Under the pieces are notes generated by a model. The model searched no databases. It had not been told where the DNA came from and saw nothing but the letters and a program-made list of their open reading frames with translations. From Comamonas denitrificans (GTDB lineage Bacteria > Pseudomonadota > Gammaproteobacteria > Burkholderiales > Burkholderiaceae_C), in the NCBI RefSeq assembly GCF_017368815.1, contig NZ_JAFNME010000008.1, forward strand, positions 45,476-109,475: a DNA stretch of 64,000 nt, in the 5' to 3' direction. Positions 27,705 through 36,455 of this stretch are shown piece by piece; the first letter of the stretch is position 1; every line of letters begins with the position of its first letter. Made by a program: the position numbers and the translations under genes.

Positions 27705-27925
27705 TGCCGACCGCCGCCGAATATCAGAAACTGGCCGACGAGCTGCGGCAGCTTGGCGCGGTGTTCACTCAGGCTATCAATTTGGGCGATCAGGAACTGG
27801 CATTGTGGGCAGCCGGGGCGCTGTCGAGTGCTGCCGCACAGCCAGCCTGGTGGGCGCGTGAGGCTGCCGACAACGAAGCGGCGGCTATTGCTGCCGCCGC
27901 TATCGTGAAAGCACGACAGGGGTAG
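27704..27925 (+). CDS. Small protein translationally coupled to KfrA
   Basis: A 73-aa Ala-rich, probably helical protein with no recognised family. Its ATG shares one base with the kfrA stop (TGATG), so it is co-translated and probably acts with or on KfrA. It has no signal peptide or membrane segment. Confidence 0.65.
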   Translation: MPTAAEYQKLADELRQLGAVFTQAINLGDQELALWAAGALSSAAAQPAWWAREAADNEAAAIAAAAIVKARQG

Positions 27926-27927
27926 GC

Positions 27928-28239
27928 TTACTGCCCCTCCATGACCTCCTGCTCGATCCGCATCTGGAGCATCGAGATGTACGCAAGCAGCGTGATTTTC
28001 TCGACGAAATCAAATCGGTCGCAGTAGATGACCAGCTCCTCGCGGCGGTATTCCCGCTGCCGTCGGCAACTAGACGGAATCAGCACGATTCGAGGTTCTG
28101 GCCTGCGTTTTCGGGGCGCGAACGGCAGCAACTCCAAGATCACGCCGGGGCACGAGCGCATGGCCTGGACAAACCTCTGCCGTTCTTCCTTCTCCATGCA
28201 GAGACGTTCCATCACGTCTGGATGTAGAAACACAAACAT
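27928..28239 (-). CDS. Unrecognised protein, last gene of the transfer-like operon
   Basis: A 103-aa basic protein with segments such as ERQRFVQAMRSCPGVILELLPF and YCDRFDFVEKITLLAYI. A strong ribosome site (GGAGGAAGG) lies a few bases upstream of the ATG, and the gene starts 14 bases after the M23 peptidase stop. It is therefore the likely last gene of the minus-strand operon. No family is recognised. Confidence 0.65.
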   Translation of the reverse strand: MFVFLHPDVMERLCMEKEERQRFVQAMRSCPGVILELLPFAPRKRRPEPRIVLIPSSCRRQREYRREELVIYCDRFDFVEKITLLAYISMLQMRIEQEVMEGQ

Positions 28240-28253
28240 GTTGCCTTCCTCCG

Positions 28254-29375
28254 CTATTGGATGCTGCGCGACACGCCGCCGCGCTGCGCCCGATCATGTG
28301 CTGTGGCAGTCTGCTTGCGCAGCCGCTCGGTCTTCTGCGACGTGTAGGTGGCCAGCAGAGCTTCGACACGCTCCTTCTTGCGGTAGATCGCCTCAGCCAA
28401 GTAGTTGCTGACGCCAACGGCATGGGCGTAATCCGACCAGAGCGCCCGGCTGGATACCTTGGTGACGTTGTTATTCCACTCGGCGTCGCTGAGCCGACGC
28501 GCCGCCTCAGTCAGCAGCATCTCTTGGGTGCTCATCGTCTGATAGCCGCCGATGGGCGCGGTCGGTAGCGAGCCGTAGCCATCCTTGTCAGACAGCCACT
28601 CGGCGGGAGACTTGCCCTCGGCAGCGGCCAGCGCCGCGTCCGCATTCGCCGCCGCGACTTGTGCTGGCTCGAACTTGACGTTCGGAGCCACGCCGCCCGG
28701 AGGGACGTTGCCGAACAGGATGGCGTGCTGCTCCTTAGTGTCCTTGCCCAAAATCGGGTAGTGCTGCGGATTGCCGTCTTGGATCGGGAAAGTCGCGCAG
28801 AAATACGGGGCTGGGTCGGTCTTCCAGCCGATCCCCTGTTGCTGGTTGAAGGCGGACGGGAGTTGGCCGGGGTTGAAGGTGCCTTTCGATGCGCTCTGAG
28901 TAAAAGCCTTGGCGCGGGCCTCATCTTTCTGCGCGGTGCCGTAGGTGAAGTGCAGGTGCTTCACCATCGCGTCGCTGGGTGTGTTCCCGGACAGGCCAAT
29001 GTACCGCCCGGCTTTGACCTCCATGCCCTGTTTCAGGCCGGTGGCAAAGCCGCTCATGTGGTAGTACGCCACCACGTCGCCATTGCTGCGCTCGATGAGG
29101 ATCGCGTTGCCCGCCGAACGCCGGTTGCCGATGAAGGTGATCTTGCCGTCCGTGGTGGCGTACAGGGGCTGCGATGCGCCGCTGGTCGAGAAATCCAGAC
29201 CATCGTGCATGTGCGGCTTCTGGTTCGCGCTGCCGAAGTTCCCCGCACCTCCACCCCGGAATTTGCCGAAGCGCCCGGAGACGGTTTGCTTTTCGGTGGG
29301 GGACACCATGCAGGTATCGGCCAGTGCCGGAGTCACGGCCACCAGTGTGGCCAGAGCAAGCAGCTTGTGCATCAT
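28254..29375 (-). CDS. Secreted M23 (LytM) peptidase
   Basis: A 373-aa exported protein with a signal peptide (1-19, ending PALA). Its LytM endopeptidase domain (about 25-150) has zinc ligands in HMHDGLD (His/Asp) and HLHF (HxH) near residues 55 and 140. All expected metal ligands are present, so it should cleave peptidoglycan peptides. The C-terminal half is Ala/Gln-rich with no recognised domain. It overlaps the preceding gene (ATGA). In conjugative elements such enzymes open the cell wall for the transfer machine, a role that fits this operon. Confidence 0.85.
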   Translation of the reverse strand: MMHKLLALATLVAVTPALADTCMVSPTEKQTVSGRFGKFRGGGAGNFGSANQKPHMHDGLDFSTSGASQPLYATTDGKITFIGNRRSAGNAILIERSNGDVVAYYHMSGFATGLKQGMEVKAGRYIGLSGNTPSDAMVKHLHFTYGTAQKDEARAKAFTQSASKGTFNPGQLPSAFNQQQGIGWKTDPAPYFCATFPIQDGNPQHYPILGKDTKEQHAILFGNVPPGGVAPNVKFEPAQVAAANADAALAAAEGKSPAEWLSDKDGYGSLPTAPIGGYQTMSTQEMLLTEAARRLSDAEWNNNVTKVSSRALWSDYAHAVGVSNYLAEAIYRKKERVEALLATYTSQKTERLRKQTATAHDRAQRGGVSRSIQ

Positions 29376-29899
29376 GGCTCCCGGTACTCGTTTTCATGGG
29401 TGGCGTAGCTGCCGTCAATGGTGCACGTCAGTTGCACCGATTCCGGCCCGAACGGCTGATCGGCCATTAAGCCACCCATCGACGTTTTCCGGTTGTGGAA
29501 GCTCTTGCCCTTGTTCAGCTTGGCCGCCTTGGCAACTTCGGCCAGTGTCCTGCCCCGGATGTGTGAGGTGTAGCCGTGGCCAAGTTCGCCGCTGCCGTCA
29601 TCGACCCAGACCTCAATCTCGGCCACCGGCAGGCCGAACACCTTGAATCCGCTGGGAGGCGTCAGCCGGTAGTGCTGTTCCTCGCCTGCTGGTTTGCGCG
29701 GCAGCAGGGCGCGGGTGGCCGGATGGTCAGGCAGGTCTTCGCGGCATTCCAGCGCCGCTTGCAGCATCGGGCCAGCCACGGCCCAGAGTGCTGCGTTGGG
29801 TGCGGCTGGTTCGTTGTCGAGAAGCGGGACGGGCATCTGGCCATGGGCAGCGCCGACCAAGCTCAGGGTCAGGAGGGTGGTGGTGATTGTTCTCAACAT
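29372..29899 (-). CDS. Secreted protein of unknown function coupled to the M23 peptidase
   Basis: A 175-aa protein with a signal peptide (about 1-20, ending AHG). The mature part has a single clear beta-rich segment (FKVFGLPVAEIEVWVDD) and a C-terminal region with one conserved-looking Cys. Its stop overlaps the peptidase start (ATGA), so the two are made together. It could regulate or chaperone the peptidase, but no family is recognised. Confidence 0.65.
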   Translation of the reverse strand: MLRTITTTLLTLSLVGAAHGQMPVPLLDNEPAAPNAALWAVAGPMLQAALECREDLPDHPATRALLPRKPAGEEQHYRLTPPSGFKVFGLPVAEIEVWVDDGSGELGHGYTSHIRGRTLAEVAKAAKLNKGKSFHNRKTSMGGLMADQPFGPESVQLTCTIDGSYATHENEYREP

Positions 29900-29914
29900 G
29901 GACTCTGCTCCATC

Positions 29915-30988
29915 TCAGTTAAACAGGTTGCCGATGGACTGGATGAAGCTGCTGCTGTCCGATGCCGCTGGCTTCGGCGCGGCGGCTGGGGCGCTCCTCG
30001 CGCTGGCAGTCTGGGTGGCATAGATACTCGGCGAGGTGTTGCCCAACTGGGTTTGCAGGGTCGCGAGCTGCCCGTTCAGGGTGTTGAGGTGGTTTTGGGC
30101 GTTGGCGACCTGCTGCTGATACGAGGTGCAGTTGTTGTACTGGTACGCCTGACAGTTCGAGAGCTGCTGCTGGGCCTGCTGGAGCTGGTACTGCGCCGGG
30201 CCGACTTGAGCCTGCACGTTGGCGATCTGCTGGTTGAGCGAGTTGATTTGGGCGTTGGTGCTGCCCATGTCCCCATTCGTGCCGGTGGAGCCGCCGAAAT
30301 CGACCTGCGAGCTGCCGAACGGGTTGGTGCCCACGGTGTAGGTGCCGCCGCTCTGGTTGTTGCTGTAACCGGCTGCGATATTGGGGTCGATGTGGGCCAT
30401 TCCCTGCTGCACAAGGCCATTGGTCAGCCCGTTGAGGTCGCCGAACGCGCCCATGCCGTTGATCTTGTCGATGGCTTGATTGATCGGCGAGGTGACGAGG
30501 CCGGACACCTGATTGACCGCCGTGCAGACCTTCTTCTGGGCGTACTTCGTGACGGCATCGCTGGCAGCGCCGACGATGCTTGCAAGACTCGGGATCGAGA
30601 AGGAGAGGTCGTAAATCTGGTTGAGGCCAGAGAAGCAGTCGCTGTTCACATCGAACAGCGATTCGACGTTCACCGGAGCGGCGGCAATCGTCTGGTGAAT
30701 CTGCATGGCCTGCTGGATCGAGTGGCCGATGCTGCCGTCTTGAGTACCAGTCGCGCAGGCTTCGGCGTCGGCCTTGATGCTGTCCGCGACCACCGAGGTC
30801 TGTTGAGAGAGCAACTGGCTGCTCGCGTTGCCGAGGATGCTGCCGCTGCCGGAGCTGACCGCCGACACGGCGTACCCGGCGAACATCACCGACACGCCCA
30901 CGGCGATGCCGAGGGCGAACCGGGTGTTGCTGCGGACGAAGTGGCTGACCGATACGGCCACTGGGGTGAGCTTGTTACGCATGGGCAT
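29915..30988 (-). CDS. Membrane-anchored Gln/Asn-rich coiled-coil protein, transfer operon
   Basis: A 357-aa protein with one hydrophobic anchor (about residues 23-45), then a large exported region. Residues 230-330 are rich in Gln and Asn and look coiled-coil-like (QIANVQAQVGPAQYQLQQAQQQLSN), with a few cysteines. The ATG at 30988 is chosen because AGGAG lies just upstream; the open frame starts earlier. Size and layout resemble envelope proteins of conjugative systems, but no specific homologue is recognised. Confidence 0.6.
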   Translation of the reverse strand: MPMRNKLTPVAVSVSHFVRSNTRFALGIAVGVSVMFAGYAVSAVSSGSGSILGNASSQLLSQQTSVVADSIKADAEACATGTQDGSIGHSIQQAMQIHQTIAAAPVNVESLFDVNSDCFSGLNQIYDLSFSIPSLASIVGAASDAVTKYAQKKVCTAVNQVSGLVTSPINQAIDKINGMGAFGDLNGLTNGLVQQGMAHIDPNIAAGYSNNQSGGTYTVGTNPFGSSQVDFGGSTGTNGDMGSTNAQINSLNQQIANVQAQVGPAQYQLQQAQQQLSNCQAYQYNNCTSYQQQVANAQNHLNTLNGQLATLQTQLGNTSPSIYATQTASARSAPAAAPKPAASDSSSFIQSIGNLFN

Positions 30989-31163
30989 GGTGACTCCTGA
31001 TCCTGATGTTGGCGTTGTGCTGTGCCCTGATGCGTATGGGCTTGGGTTCGGGCTGCTGCTTGGCCTGCCGGTCGAGCCACAGCTCAACCAGCTCGGCGAT
31101 GACCTGATCGTGCTCGCGCAGCCACGAGACGCGCAGTACGAGATAGCTGTCAGCGGTTTTCAT
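30975..31163 (-). CDS. Small protein within the transfer operon
   Basis: A 62-aa protein, MKTADSYLVLRVSWLREHDQ onward, charged and probably helical, with no membrane segment. Both ends overlap its neighbours by about 14 bases, which fits translational coupling. No family is recognised, so the call rests on arrangement. Confidence 0.5.
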   Translation of the reverse strand: MKTADSYLVLRVSWLREHDQVIAELVELWLDRQAKQQPEPKPIRIRAQHNANIRIRSHHAHA

Positions 31164-31389
31164 GGGCGGGCCTCACGAGGTAGCGGTAAACGAGCCAGAC
31201 CAGCGGCGTCAGGTATAGGATTGGGACAACGATGGCGAGGGCGATGGTTCCGAGCTGGTCGGCGGGGCGCCCGTTAATCAGCACGTCCCTTTCCACCCAG
31301 AGCGCGAGGCAGGTGCCGAGTGCGCAGCAGATCGCGGTGATTCGCTCGCGGCTAAGGCGTTGCAAGACAGTGCGCAGGATCGAGGTCAT
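31150..31389 (-). CDS. Small two-helix membrane protein in the transfer operon
   Basis: A 79-aa protein with two hydrophobic segments (about 17-32 and 47-70). The start at 31389 overlaps the stop of the TraX-like gene in TAATG fashion. That is the better start, although the open frame extends upstream. Its role is unknown; it could assist the neighbouring membrane proteins. Confidence 0.62.
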   Translation of the reverse strand: MTSILRTVLQRLSRERITAICCALGTCLALWVERDVLINGRPADQLGTIALAIVVPILYLTPLVWLVYRYLVRPAHENR

Positions 31390-31994
31390 TACTGCACCCT
31401 CCGAATCCATAGCATGTCGCGCACATAGCGGCTGAATGCGCCGGGGACAAACAGCGTGCCAGTACGCATCTGCCATGCTCGATAGCTCCAGCGGATCGCA
31501 TTGCTGGAGGCTGCCAACGTGAGCGATAGCACGCTCAGGACGACCACCATGGGAGCGCCCATTGCGAGTAGCCAAGCGGCCATCAGGAACGCAAGCAAGA
31601 CGACTGCCCAGTATGCGCGAGACTTCCATAGGTGGCTGCTGATGAGCTTGTTCCGCTCGGGGTCACCGAGGAAGGCAAGGCGCTGTTTTCCTCGCTCGGC
31701 TATGCGGGCCTCGACGATGCGGCGAATCTCGGTCTGGTCGTTCGGGGCGAACACGCCAAAGCCGCACTTGGCGGAACACTCCCAGCCATAAAGCGCCTTG
31801 TCATCGGACTGGGCGTCGGCGGGCAGGTGCATGACGCCGCGGCTGCATTCGGGACAGCGTGGATTGCGCAGGGTGTGCCATAGATCACTGATGAATCCGT
31901 GGTTCGCCTTGAGCTGACGCCAGCCAAGGATTGATAGCGGCATGTCCACCAAGGTGAATTTGGCCGCGCGCTTCGCGCCACTGATGAACTTCAT
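31389..31994 (-). CDS. TraX-like zinc-ribbon membrane protein (IncI-type, tentative)
   Basis: A 201-aa protein with a four-cysteine zinc-ribbon-like region near residues 46-78 (CPEC and SAKC segments). Two membrane helices (about 127-165) and a short C-terminal tail follow. The size and layout recall TraX of IncI-type plasmids, which lies next to TraY; the TraY/DotA-like gene is close by here. The match is by architecture and context only. Its ATG overlaps the stop of a 38-aa gene (ATGA). Confidence 0.5.
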   Translation of the reverse strand: MKFISGAKRAAKFTLVDMPLSILGWRQLKANHGFISDLWHTLRNPRCPECSRGVMHLPADAQSDDKALYGWECSAKCGFGVFAPNDQTEIRRIVEARIAERGKQRLAFLGDPERNKLISSHLWKSRAYWAVVLLAFLMAAWLLAMGAPMVVVLSVLSLTLAASSNAIRWSYRAWQMRTGTLFVPGAFSRYVRDMLWIRRVQ

Positions 31995-32107
31995 GCGCGA
32001 GCCCTCCGGGAGTTTTTGCGGCGTTTACGCTGGGCCAACACGGTGTCCGCGACAGACAGCAGGATGGCCAGCACGGCGGCGGGAACGGTGGTGTCGATCA
32101 TGTCCAT
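31991..32107 (-). CDS. 38-aa membrane microprotein in the transfer operon
   Basis: A 38-residue protein starting MDMIDTTVPAAVLAILLS, with one hydrophobic helix and a strongly basic tail rich in Arg and Lys. AAGGAGG lies 5 bases upstream of the ATG, 11 bases after the previous gene's stop. Its own stop overlaps the next start (ATGA). These three features make it a real gene despite its size. Function is unknown. Confidence 0.7.
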   Translation of the reverse strand: MDMIDTTVPAAVLAILLSVADTVLAQRKRRKNSRRARA

Positions 32108-32118
32108 ATGGCCCTCCT

Positions 32119-32565
32119 TCATGGGCTGGGGGAGTTGTCGTTGGAGCGTTGCTGCTGCTTCGCCAGAGCCAGTGATTGCTCAAACCATTGCCGCACCAGG
32201 TTGGCGATGTCGTGTTCCCGAGCGAGCAAGGCGGGGTCGGTGTGCGGCACGGCACGGATCGCGCCGGGGGCGTTCTGGCCAGCCTTCATCAACCGATTCA
32301 CTTCTTTGGCGTAGATGTCGGTGACCGCGAGACGATGCTGCTCTGGGGCTGCCTTCAGGGCAGCCAGCGCGGAATAGGCGATGACCGACAATGCGTTTAG
32401 CGCATAGGCCAGCTCGCGTTGCTCGCGGAGCGCGGCGTCGTACTGAGGCTGCACATGAGCGATAGCGGCATTCCAGCCCTCGTCGTAGCCTTGGCGGAGG
32501 CCGTAAGCCTTACCTACGACCAATCCATGGCTTTCGGCGGTGAATGCCTCGTCGGTTTTGTACAT
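32119..32565 (-). CDS. Unrecognised protein in the exclusion-gene position after TraY
   Basis: A 148-aa largely helical, charged protein with no clear membrane segment. The ATG at 32565 is preferred because AGGAG lies about 9 bases upstream; an ATG at 32571 and a GTG at 32574 are in frame. It follows the DotA/TraY-like gene directly. In IncI plasmids that slot holds excA, whose product is recognised by TraY in entry exclusion. No sequence similarity is claimed. Confidence 0.6.
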   Translation of the reverse strand: MYKTDEAFTAESHGLVVGKAYGLRQGYDEGWNAAIAHVQPQYDAALREQRELAYALNALSVIAYSALAALKAAPEQHRLAVTDIYAKEVNRLMKAGQNAPGAIRAVPHTDPALLAREHDIANLVRQWFEQSLALAKQQQRSNDNSPSP

Positions 32566-32570
32566 GGTCA

Positions 32571-35453
32571 TCACTCCTTGTCCGGCGAGGTTTCGCCGTT
32601 ATCGGTATCGGTCGGTGGCGGGGAGTAGCGGCTGTCATAGGACTGGTCGATGCCGTCCGAGTCGGTAACGACTTCGCTGCCGGTGCTAACGGGTTTCCCG
32701 CGCAGCGACTCCTTGTAGGCCGCAATGCGGGCGTCGGCCCCCTCGGAGTAGGCGGCCTTGCCTTCGGCAAGAGCTGTGCGACCAGATGCGGCGTAATCAT
32801 TGGCGGATGCGGAAGCTGCACCGCCAAAGCCAGTGACGGCGGCTGCACCGGAGCCAGTCAGCCCAGCCCGAATGCGCTGACCGAGGCTTGCACCACTTTC
32901 GCTGGCGTCTCGGTACGCAGCAACTCCGGCGCTGCCAGTCGAGATCGCTGCATCAGCAACACGGCCTGCGCTGCGGGCGGTAGCTCCCGCTGCACCGGTA
33001 GCAGCTCGGCCCAGTCCGACGCCTGCGGCATCGCTGACCTTTTGCCGCCCAGAACGGTTGTCGGACTGATGGGCCGGAGCGGGTGAGTCGGGAGCGGATG
33101 GAGCGACACCTTGGTCGCCTGCACTCAGCAACGCCCGCTTAGGCGTCGCAGTGCCGCGAGTGCCACCGCCATTGCCGGTGGGTGGTGTGCCGCCATTGCC
33201 GCCACCGGGGAGCAATCCGCCGTCACCCCCGATTCGCCGGGATGGGCTGCTGCCGCCACTGGGCAGCGCACCACTTGACGCGGCGTGTGCCATGCCGCTG
33301 CGCATCTGCCCGACTGCTTGCGTCTCGCCGAGGTCGCTGACGCCAGCACCGATCCAGCGCAGCACATGATCCGGCAGGATTTGCGGCAGGCCGAAGGTCA
33401 TGTAGAGCACCGGCAGGAGCGTCAGGCCGAAGACCATGAACCACCATGCAAACGAGAGGAACGAGCTGATTGCGCCGACCGTGCCGGTTGATGTGACCAC
33501 GGCACCGCGCATTGCGAAGAAGCCCTTGGCGATGAAGTCGATGATCGGGTCGGACACGAGCATGGCCGCAAACAGGCCGACCACTGCCAGCGCCGGGCGG
33601 GCGAACAGCGACAACAGCAGCAGGTAGCCTTGCGATTGGCTGCCGACGAAGGTGCGGTCAGGCGTCATGTGCATGACCGCCCACAGCGGCGCGGCAATCA
33701 GCGACTGGAGCACAGCCAGAATCCAGCCGACCACCACGGTCATGAAGATCACGTAGGGCAGGCTTGGCAGGAAGACGCCAAAGTAGAAGGCCATCGGCTC
33801 GATGTACGTAGCCATCATGGCAAGCTGCTTGACCGGCACTTCGATCACCCAATCCCAGATTGGCGTTACCACCTTGTCGAGATCGAGGCCGGTGCCGACA
33901 CCCTTGACCGAGGACAACGTGCCAGCGACTACGCGCAGCGCGGTGGCTCCTGTTTTGATCGCCACGTCTGCTGCACCGATTCCAGCGCGGGCGACCGTTA
34001 GGTAGTCACCGATGCACTTCATCCGGTTGAGCGAACCGCCCATCTGGCCTGCGGTGCCGCAGAGAGGCGTGGTGCCGGAGGTGTTCGCGCCGGTTGCCAT
34101 CTCAACCATCGACTCCATCATGGAGTTGATCCAGAGGCTGACTTTGGCGTCGAAGTCGGCATTGATGCTGCCGATGTTGATGTCGCTCTGCGCGTCCTTC
34201 GGGATGACGCTGGTGAGGTCGCCGGGGCCGCTGGTCGGTGCCTTGTAGTTCCCCTTGATCTCGGATTTTTTGCTGATCGCCTCGGTGACCGTCGTCACGC
34301 TGCCAATAAGGAGGCTGGCCGCTGCATCGGCGGGCAGCGCGGACAGCGATGGGGCGCTGACGGAGCCAACCGATTCGGACGTAATTGCAGCAATGAGTCC
34401 CCGCACCTCGCCCACGCGCTGATACCAGCCGCCACTCATCGCCCAGCCCTCACTGGTCAGGGAAGTGGCCAGCGACTGGAACCCGGATTTCACGGCCGTT
34501 GTGTCGCTCAGCGCAGCCATGAGGGCTGCCGCGACTTGGGTTTCCGCGCTATTCACCAGTTCGTTGAACTTGGCTGAATCCACGTTCGACCAATCGCCCG
34601 AGATGTCATCCGGCCAGGTATTCACCCATGCTTCCAGATCGGTCATGAGGTTGGTTGCGGCCTGAATCTTGGCGTTCTGCGCTGCTGCGCGGAGTTGCTC
34701 CAGCGCTGCCTCAATGCCGGTTGCGTCTTTTGCGGGCTGTGCGGTGTACTGGCTGATGCTGACGGTGCCGCACAGCGGTTCTCCGCCACCCAAATTCGTC
34801 GTGGCGTTCCGATCCTTGATCTGGAAGAGATATTCGGTACGCCCGCCATTCGTGGTGGTCTTATCGGCGCTGGGTGCCGCACTGACCTGTGCCCCCGGAT
34901 AAATCTGGTTTGCAGCGCGGGCACAATAGGAAGCGGCGAGGTACTGCTTTCCGAAGTCGCGCAGCCCGTAGAACGAGCCGGGGTCATTCACGCCTTGAAC
35001 GACACCATCTGGGCTTAGGACGCCAATCGCCATGCCAGTCTTGTAGGTGCCATTGGCGAACCCGACGCCCCACAGCGCGAACATCAACACCACGAGCTGG
35101 ATGAAGCTATAGCCGCTAGCTGTCGGCAGCAGAACCGCACCACCGGCCACGATCCGCACGGGCGTCCAGAGCGACGACCAGTTGCGCCCCATTGCCTCGC
35201 CATCGTTGGCCGTGTTGATCGTGCCCATTGCCGCGACGTAGCTGACAATGAGCGTGCCAACGATCAGGATGCCGGAGTTGAAAAACGACATCATCGTCGC
35301 TATCACGTTGCTCGCGGCGCTGACGCTATCCGGGTCCGCACCAGTTACCAGCGCATCAATGACCGGGCCGAAGATCGACCGCAGCATATCCACGGAGTGA
35401 TCTGTGCAAGACGTGGCATCGTCGCACGGTGAGAAAGGCATGGCGGCGGCCAT
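32571..35453 (-). CDS. DotA/TraY-family membrane protein
   Basis: A 960-aa polytopic inner-membrane protein. Several hydrophobic segments lie in the N-terminal third (about 45-130), then a large soluble loop, then more at about 540-680. A long Gly/Ser/Ala-rich C-terminal tail follows (about 700-960). This layout and the segment spacing fit the DotA/TraY family of type IVB secretion (IncI, Dot/Icm). TraY interacts with the exclusion protein ExcA in IncI plasmids. It is the largest gene of the operon, follows the TraD-like gene with no gap, and has no secretion ATPase partner in this window. Confidence 0.78.
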   Translation of the reverse strand: MAAAMPFSPCDDATSCTDHSVDMLRSIFGPVIDALVTGADPDSVSAASNVIATMMSFFNSGILIVGTLIVSYVAAMGTINTANDGEAMGRNWSSLWTPVRIVAGGAVLLPTASGYSFIQLVVLMFALWGVGFANGTYKTGMAIGVLSPDGVVQGVNDPGSFYGLRDFGKQYLAASYCARAANQIYPGAQVSAAPSADKTTTNGGRTEYLFQIKDRNATTNLGGGEPLCGTVSISQYTAQPAKDATGIEAALEQLRAAAQNAKIQAATNLMTDLEAWVNTWPDDISGDWSNVDSAKFNELVNSAETQVAAALMAALSDTTAVKSGFQSLATSLTSEGWAMSGGWYQRVGEVRGLIAAITSESVGSVSAPSLSALPADAAASLLIGSVTTVTEAISKKSEIKGNYKAPTSGPGDLTSVIPKDAQSDINIGSINADFDAKVSLWINSMMESMVEMATGANTSGTTPLCGTAGQMGGSLNRMKCIGDYLTVARAGIGAADVAIKTGATALRVVAGTLSSVKGVGTGLDLDKVVTPIWDWVIEVPVKQLAMMATYIEPMAFYFGVFLPSLPYVIFMTVVVGWILAVLQSLIAAPLWAVMHMTPDRTFVGSQSQGYLLLLSLFARPALAVVGLFAAMLVSDPIIDFIAKGFFAMRGAVVTSTGTVGAISSFLSFAWWFMVFGLTLLPVLYMTFGLPQILPDHVLRWIGAGVSDLGETQAVGQMRSGMAHAASSGALPSGGSSPSRRIGGDGGLLPGGGNGGTPPTGNGGGTRGTATPKRALLSAGDQGVAPSAPDSPAPAHQSDNRSGRQKVSDAAGVGLGRAATGAAGATARSAGRVADAAISTGSAGVAAYRDASESGASLGQRIRAGLTGSGAAAVTGFGGAASASANDYAASGRTALAEGKAAYSEGADARIAAYKESLRGKPVSTGSEVVTDSDGIDQSYDSRYSPPPTDTDNGETSPDKE

Positions 35454-35957
35454 TTAGGATGCTCCTTCCTGATAGCGTGATTCCTGAGAGAGCGCGGCAG
35501 CGGCCTCGACCTCGGTGTCGTCTTCATCGTCGTCATCGGTCTGCTTGCGGCCCTTGCGGGCGGCGGCACGGGCGGCCAGTACCTCATCACCACGCGCCTT
35601 GTATTCAAGGAAGACTGAGCTAGGCCATGTCCCATCGCGTTCACGCTGATCGGCAATGACGAGCATTGCGCCAAGCACGAAGCCCGCATCTGCCTCCAGC
35701 AACCCGGCGATCTGGGCGAGACCACCGACCGCGAACTTGCGCTGATTCAGGTAGGTGCGCCGCGCGGCCTTCTGGGCCTTCCGCTGAGCCTCTTTCAGTT
35801 CTTCAAGCCGCTGCTGCTGTTTCGCCACTGCCGCTGCCAATGCGGCGATTTCGCGTTCGCGCTTCTCTGTCAGCTCGCTTGCCGGACGCCTTCCCCTGCC
35901 GCGCTTCTGTTCCTCTGCTTGCTGCACTTTTGCTCTGCTCCATTTGGCATGTCTCAA
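35454..35957 (-). CDS. TraD/TraC-like relaxosome accessory protein
   Basis: A 167-aa protein with a basic N-terminus, a central Arg/Gln-rich coiled coil and a hydrophobic core segment (FAVGGLAQIAGLLEADAGFVLGAMLVI). That segment matches the pattern of the Ti-plasmid TraD/TraC family that helps the relaxase at oriT. An acidic tail follows. It is divergent from the relaxase gene across the likely oriT. The TTG start at 35957 is uncertain because no ribosome site is visible. It is followed directly by the DotA/TraY-like gene (TAA then ATG), so it starts the operon. Confidence 0.6.
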   Translation of the reverse strand: MRHAKWSRAKVQQAEEQKRGRGRRPASELTEKREREIAALAAAVAKQQQRLEELKEAQRKAQKAARRTYLNQRKFAVGGLAQIAGLLEADAGFVLGAMLVIADQRERDGTWPSSVFLEYKARGDEVLAARAAARKGRKQTDDDDEDDTEVEAAAALSQESRYQEGAS

Positions 35958-36111
35958 AGCGAAATGTCTGCTTGAAATGAAGCATAGTCAAGGGGTGATA
36001 AGCACGGTGGCAAAGCAACTTATCCATACTTTTTTCGTTCTCATACTACCTCTATGCAGCAGCAAAATCTTTTCAATCAACGGCTTAAAGATGCGCTAAC
36101 GCTTTGATTTA

Positions 36112-36131
36112 ATATGGACTGTAGTCCATAT
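36112..36131. promoter_or_regulatory. Operator-like palindrome between traD-like and relaxase genes
   Basis: ATATGGACTgtAGTCCATAT is a 9+2+9 perfect palindrome. It lies in the 498-base space between two divergent genes and could regulate either. A second palindrome, CGCCACtcGTGGCG, is at 36151-36164. Confidence 0.55.
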
Positions 36132-36320
36132 CTTGATTCCAAAAAGTTTTCGCCACTCGTGGCGTGCGAGCAACTGCGGACGCGCCGCCAATCAGTTTTC
36201 AATCCGCAGGACATGCTGCCATTAAATGCCATTTATCGAGGACAAAAAGGAGCTTCGGCGTTATCATCTGTCTTGTGTCTCGTGTGTCCCGTGTGGGGCC
36301 AAGATGGTGGTGGTTTTCAT

Positions 36321-36400
36321 CTGTTGCGGGAACCGCAACAGCGCAGTTACGCATCGCTACGCGACGCCTGCGCAATGGGCTGCGCCCCTTGACCCCCTTC
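36321..36400. other. Candidate oriT
   Basis: CTGTTGCGG-gaa-CCGCAACAG (36321-36341) is a perfect 9-bp stem. It is followed after about 40 bases by CTGCGCCCCTTGACCCCC (36380-36397), which resembles nic regions of MobA/MobL-type relaxases. The relaxase gene begins 58 bases later. The same CCCCTTGACCC core also occurs at 26609-26619 in the oriV region. Assignment is by position and pattern. Confidence 0.55.
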
Positions 36401-36455
36401 AAGCTGCTTTCAATGGGGGAGGCGGTGCCAACAGGTTTTCAATGAGGGTGGCGGC

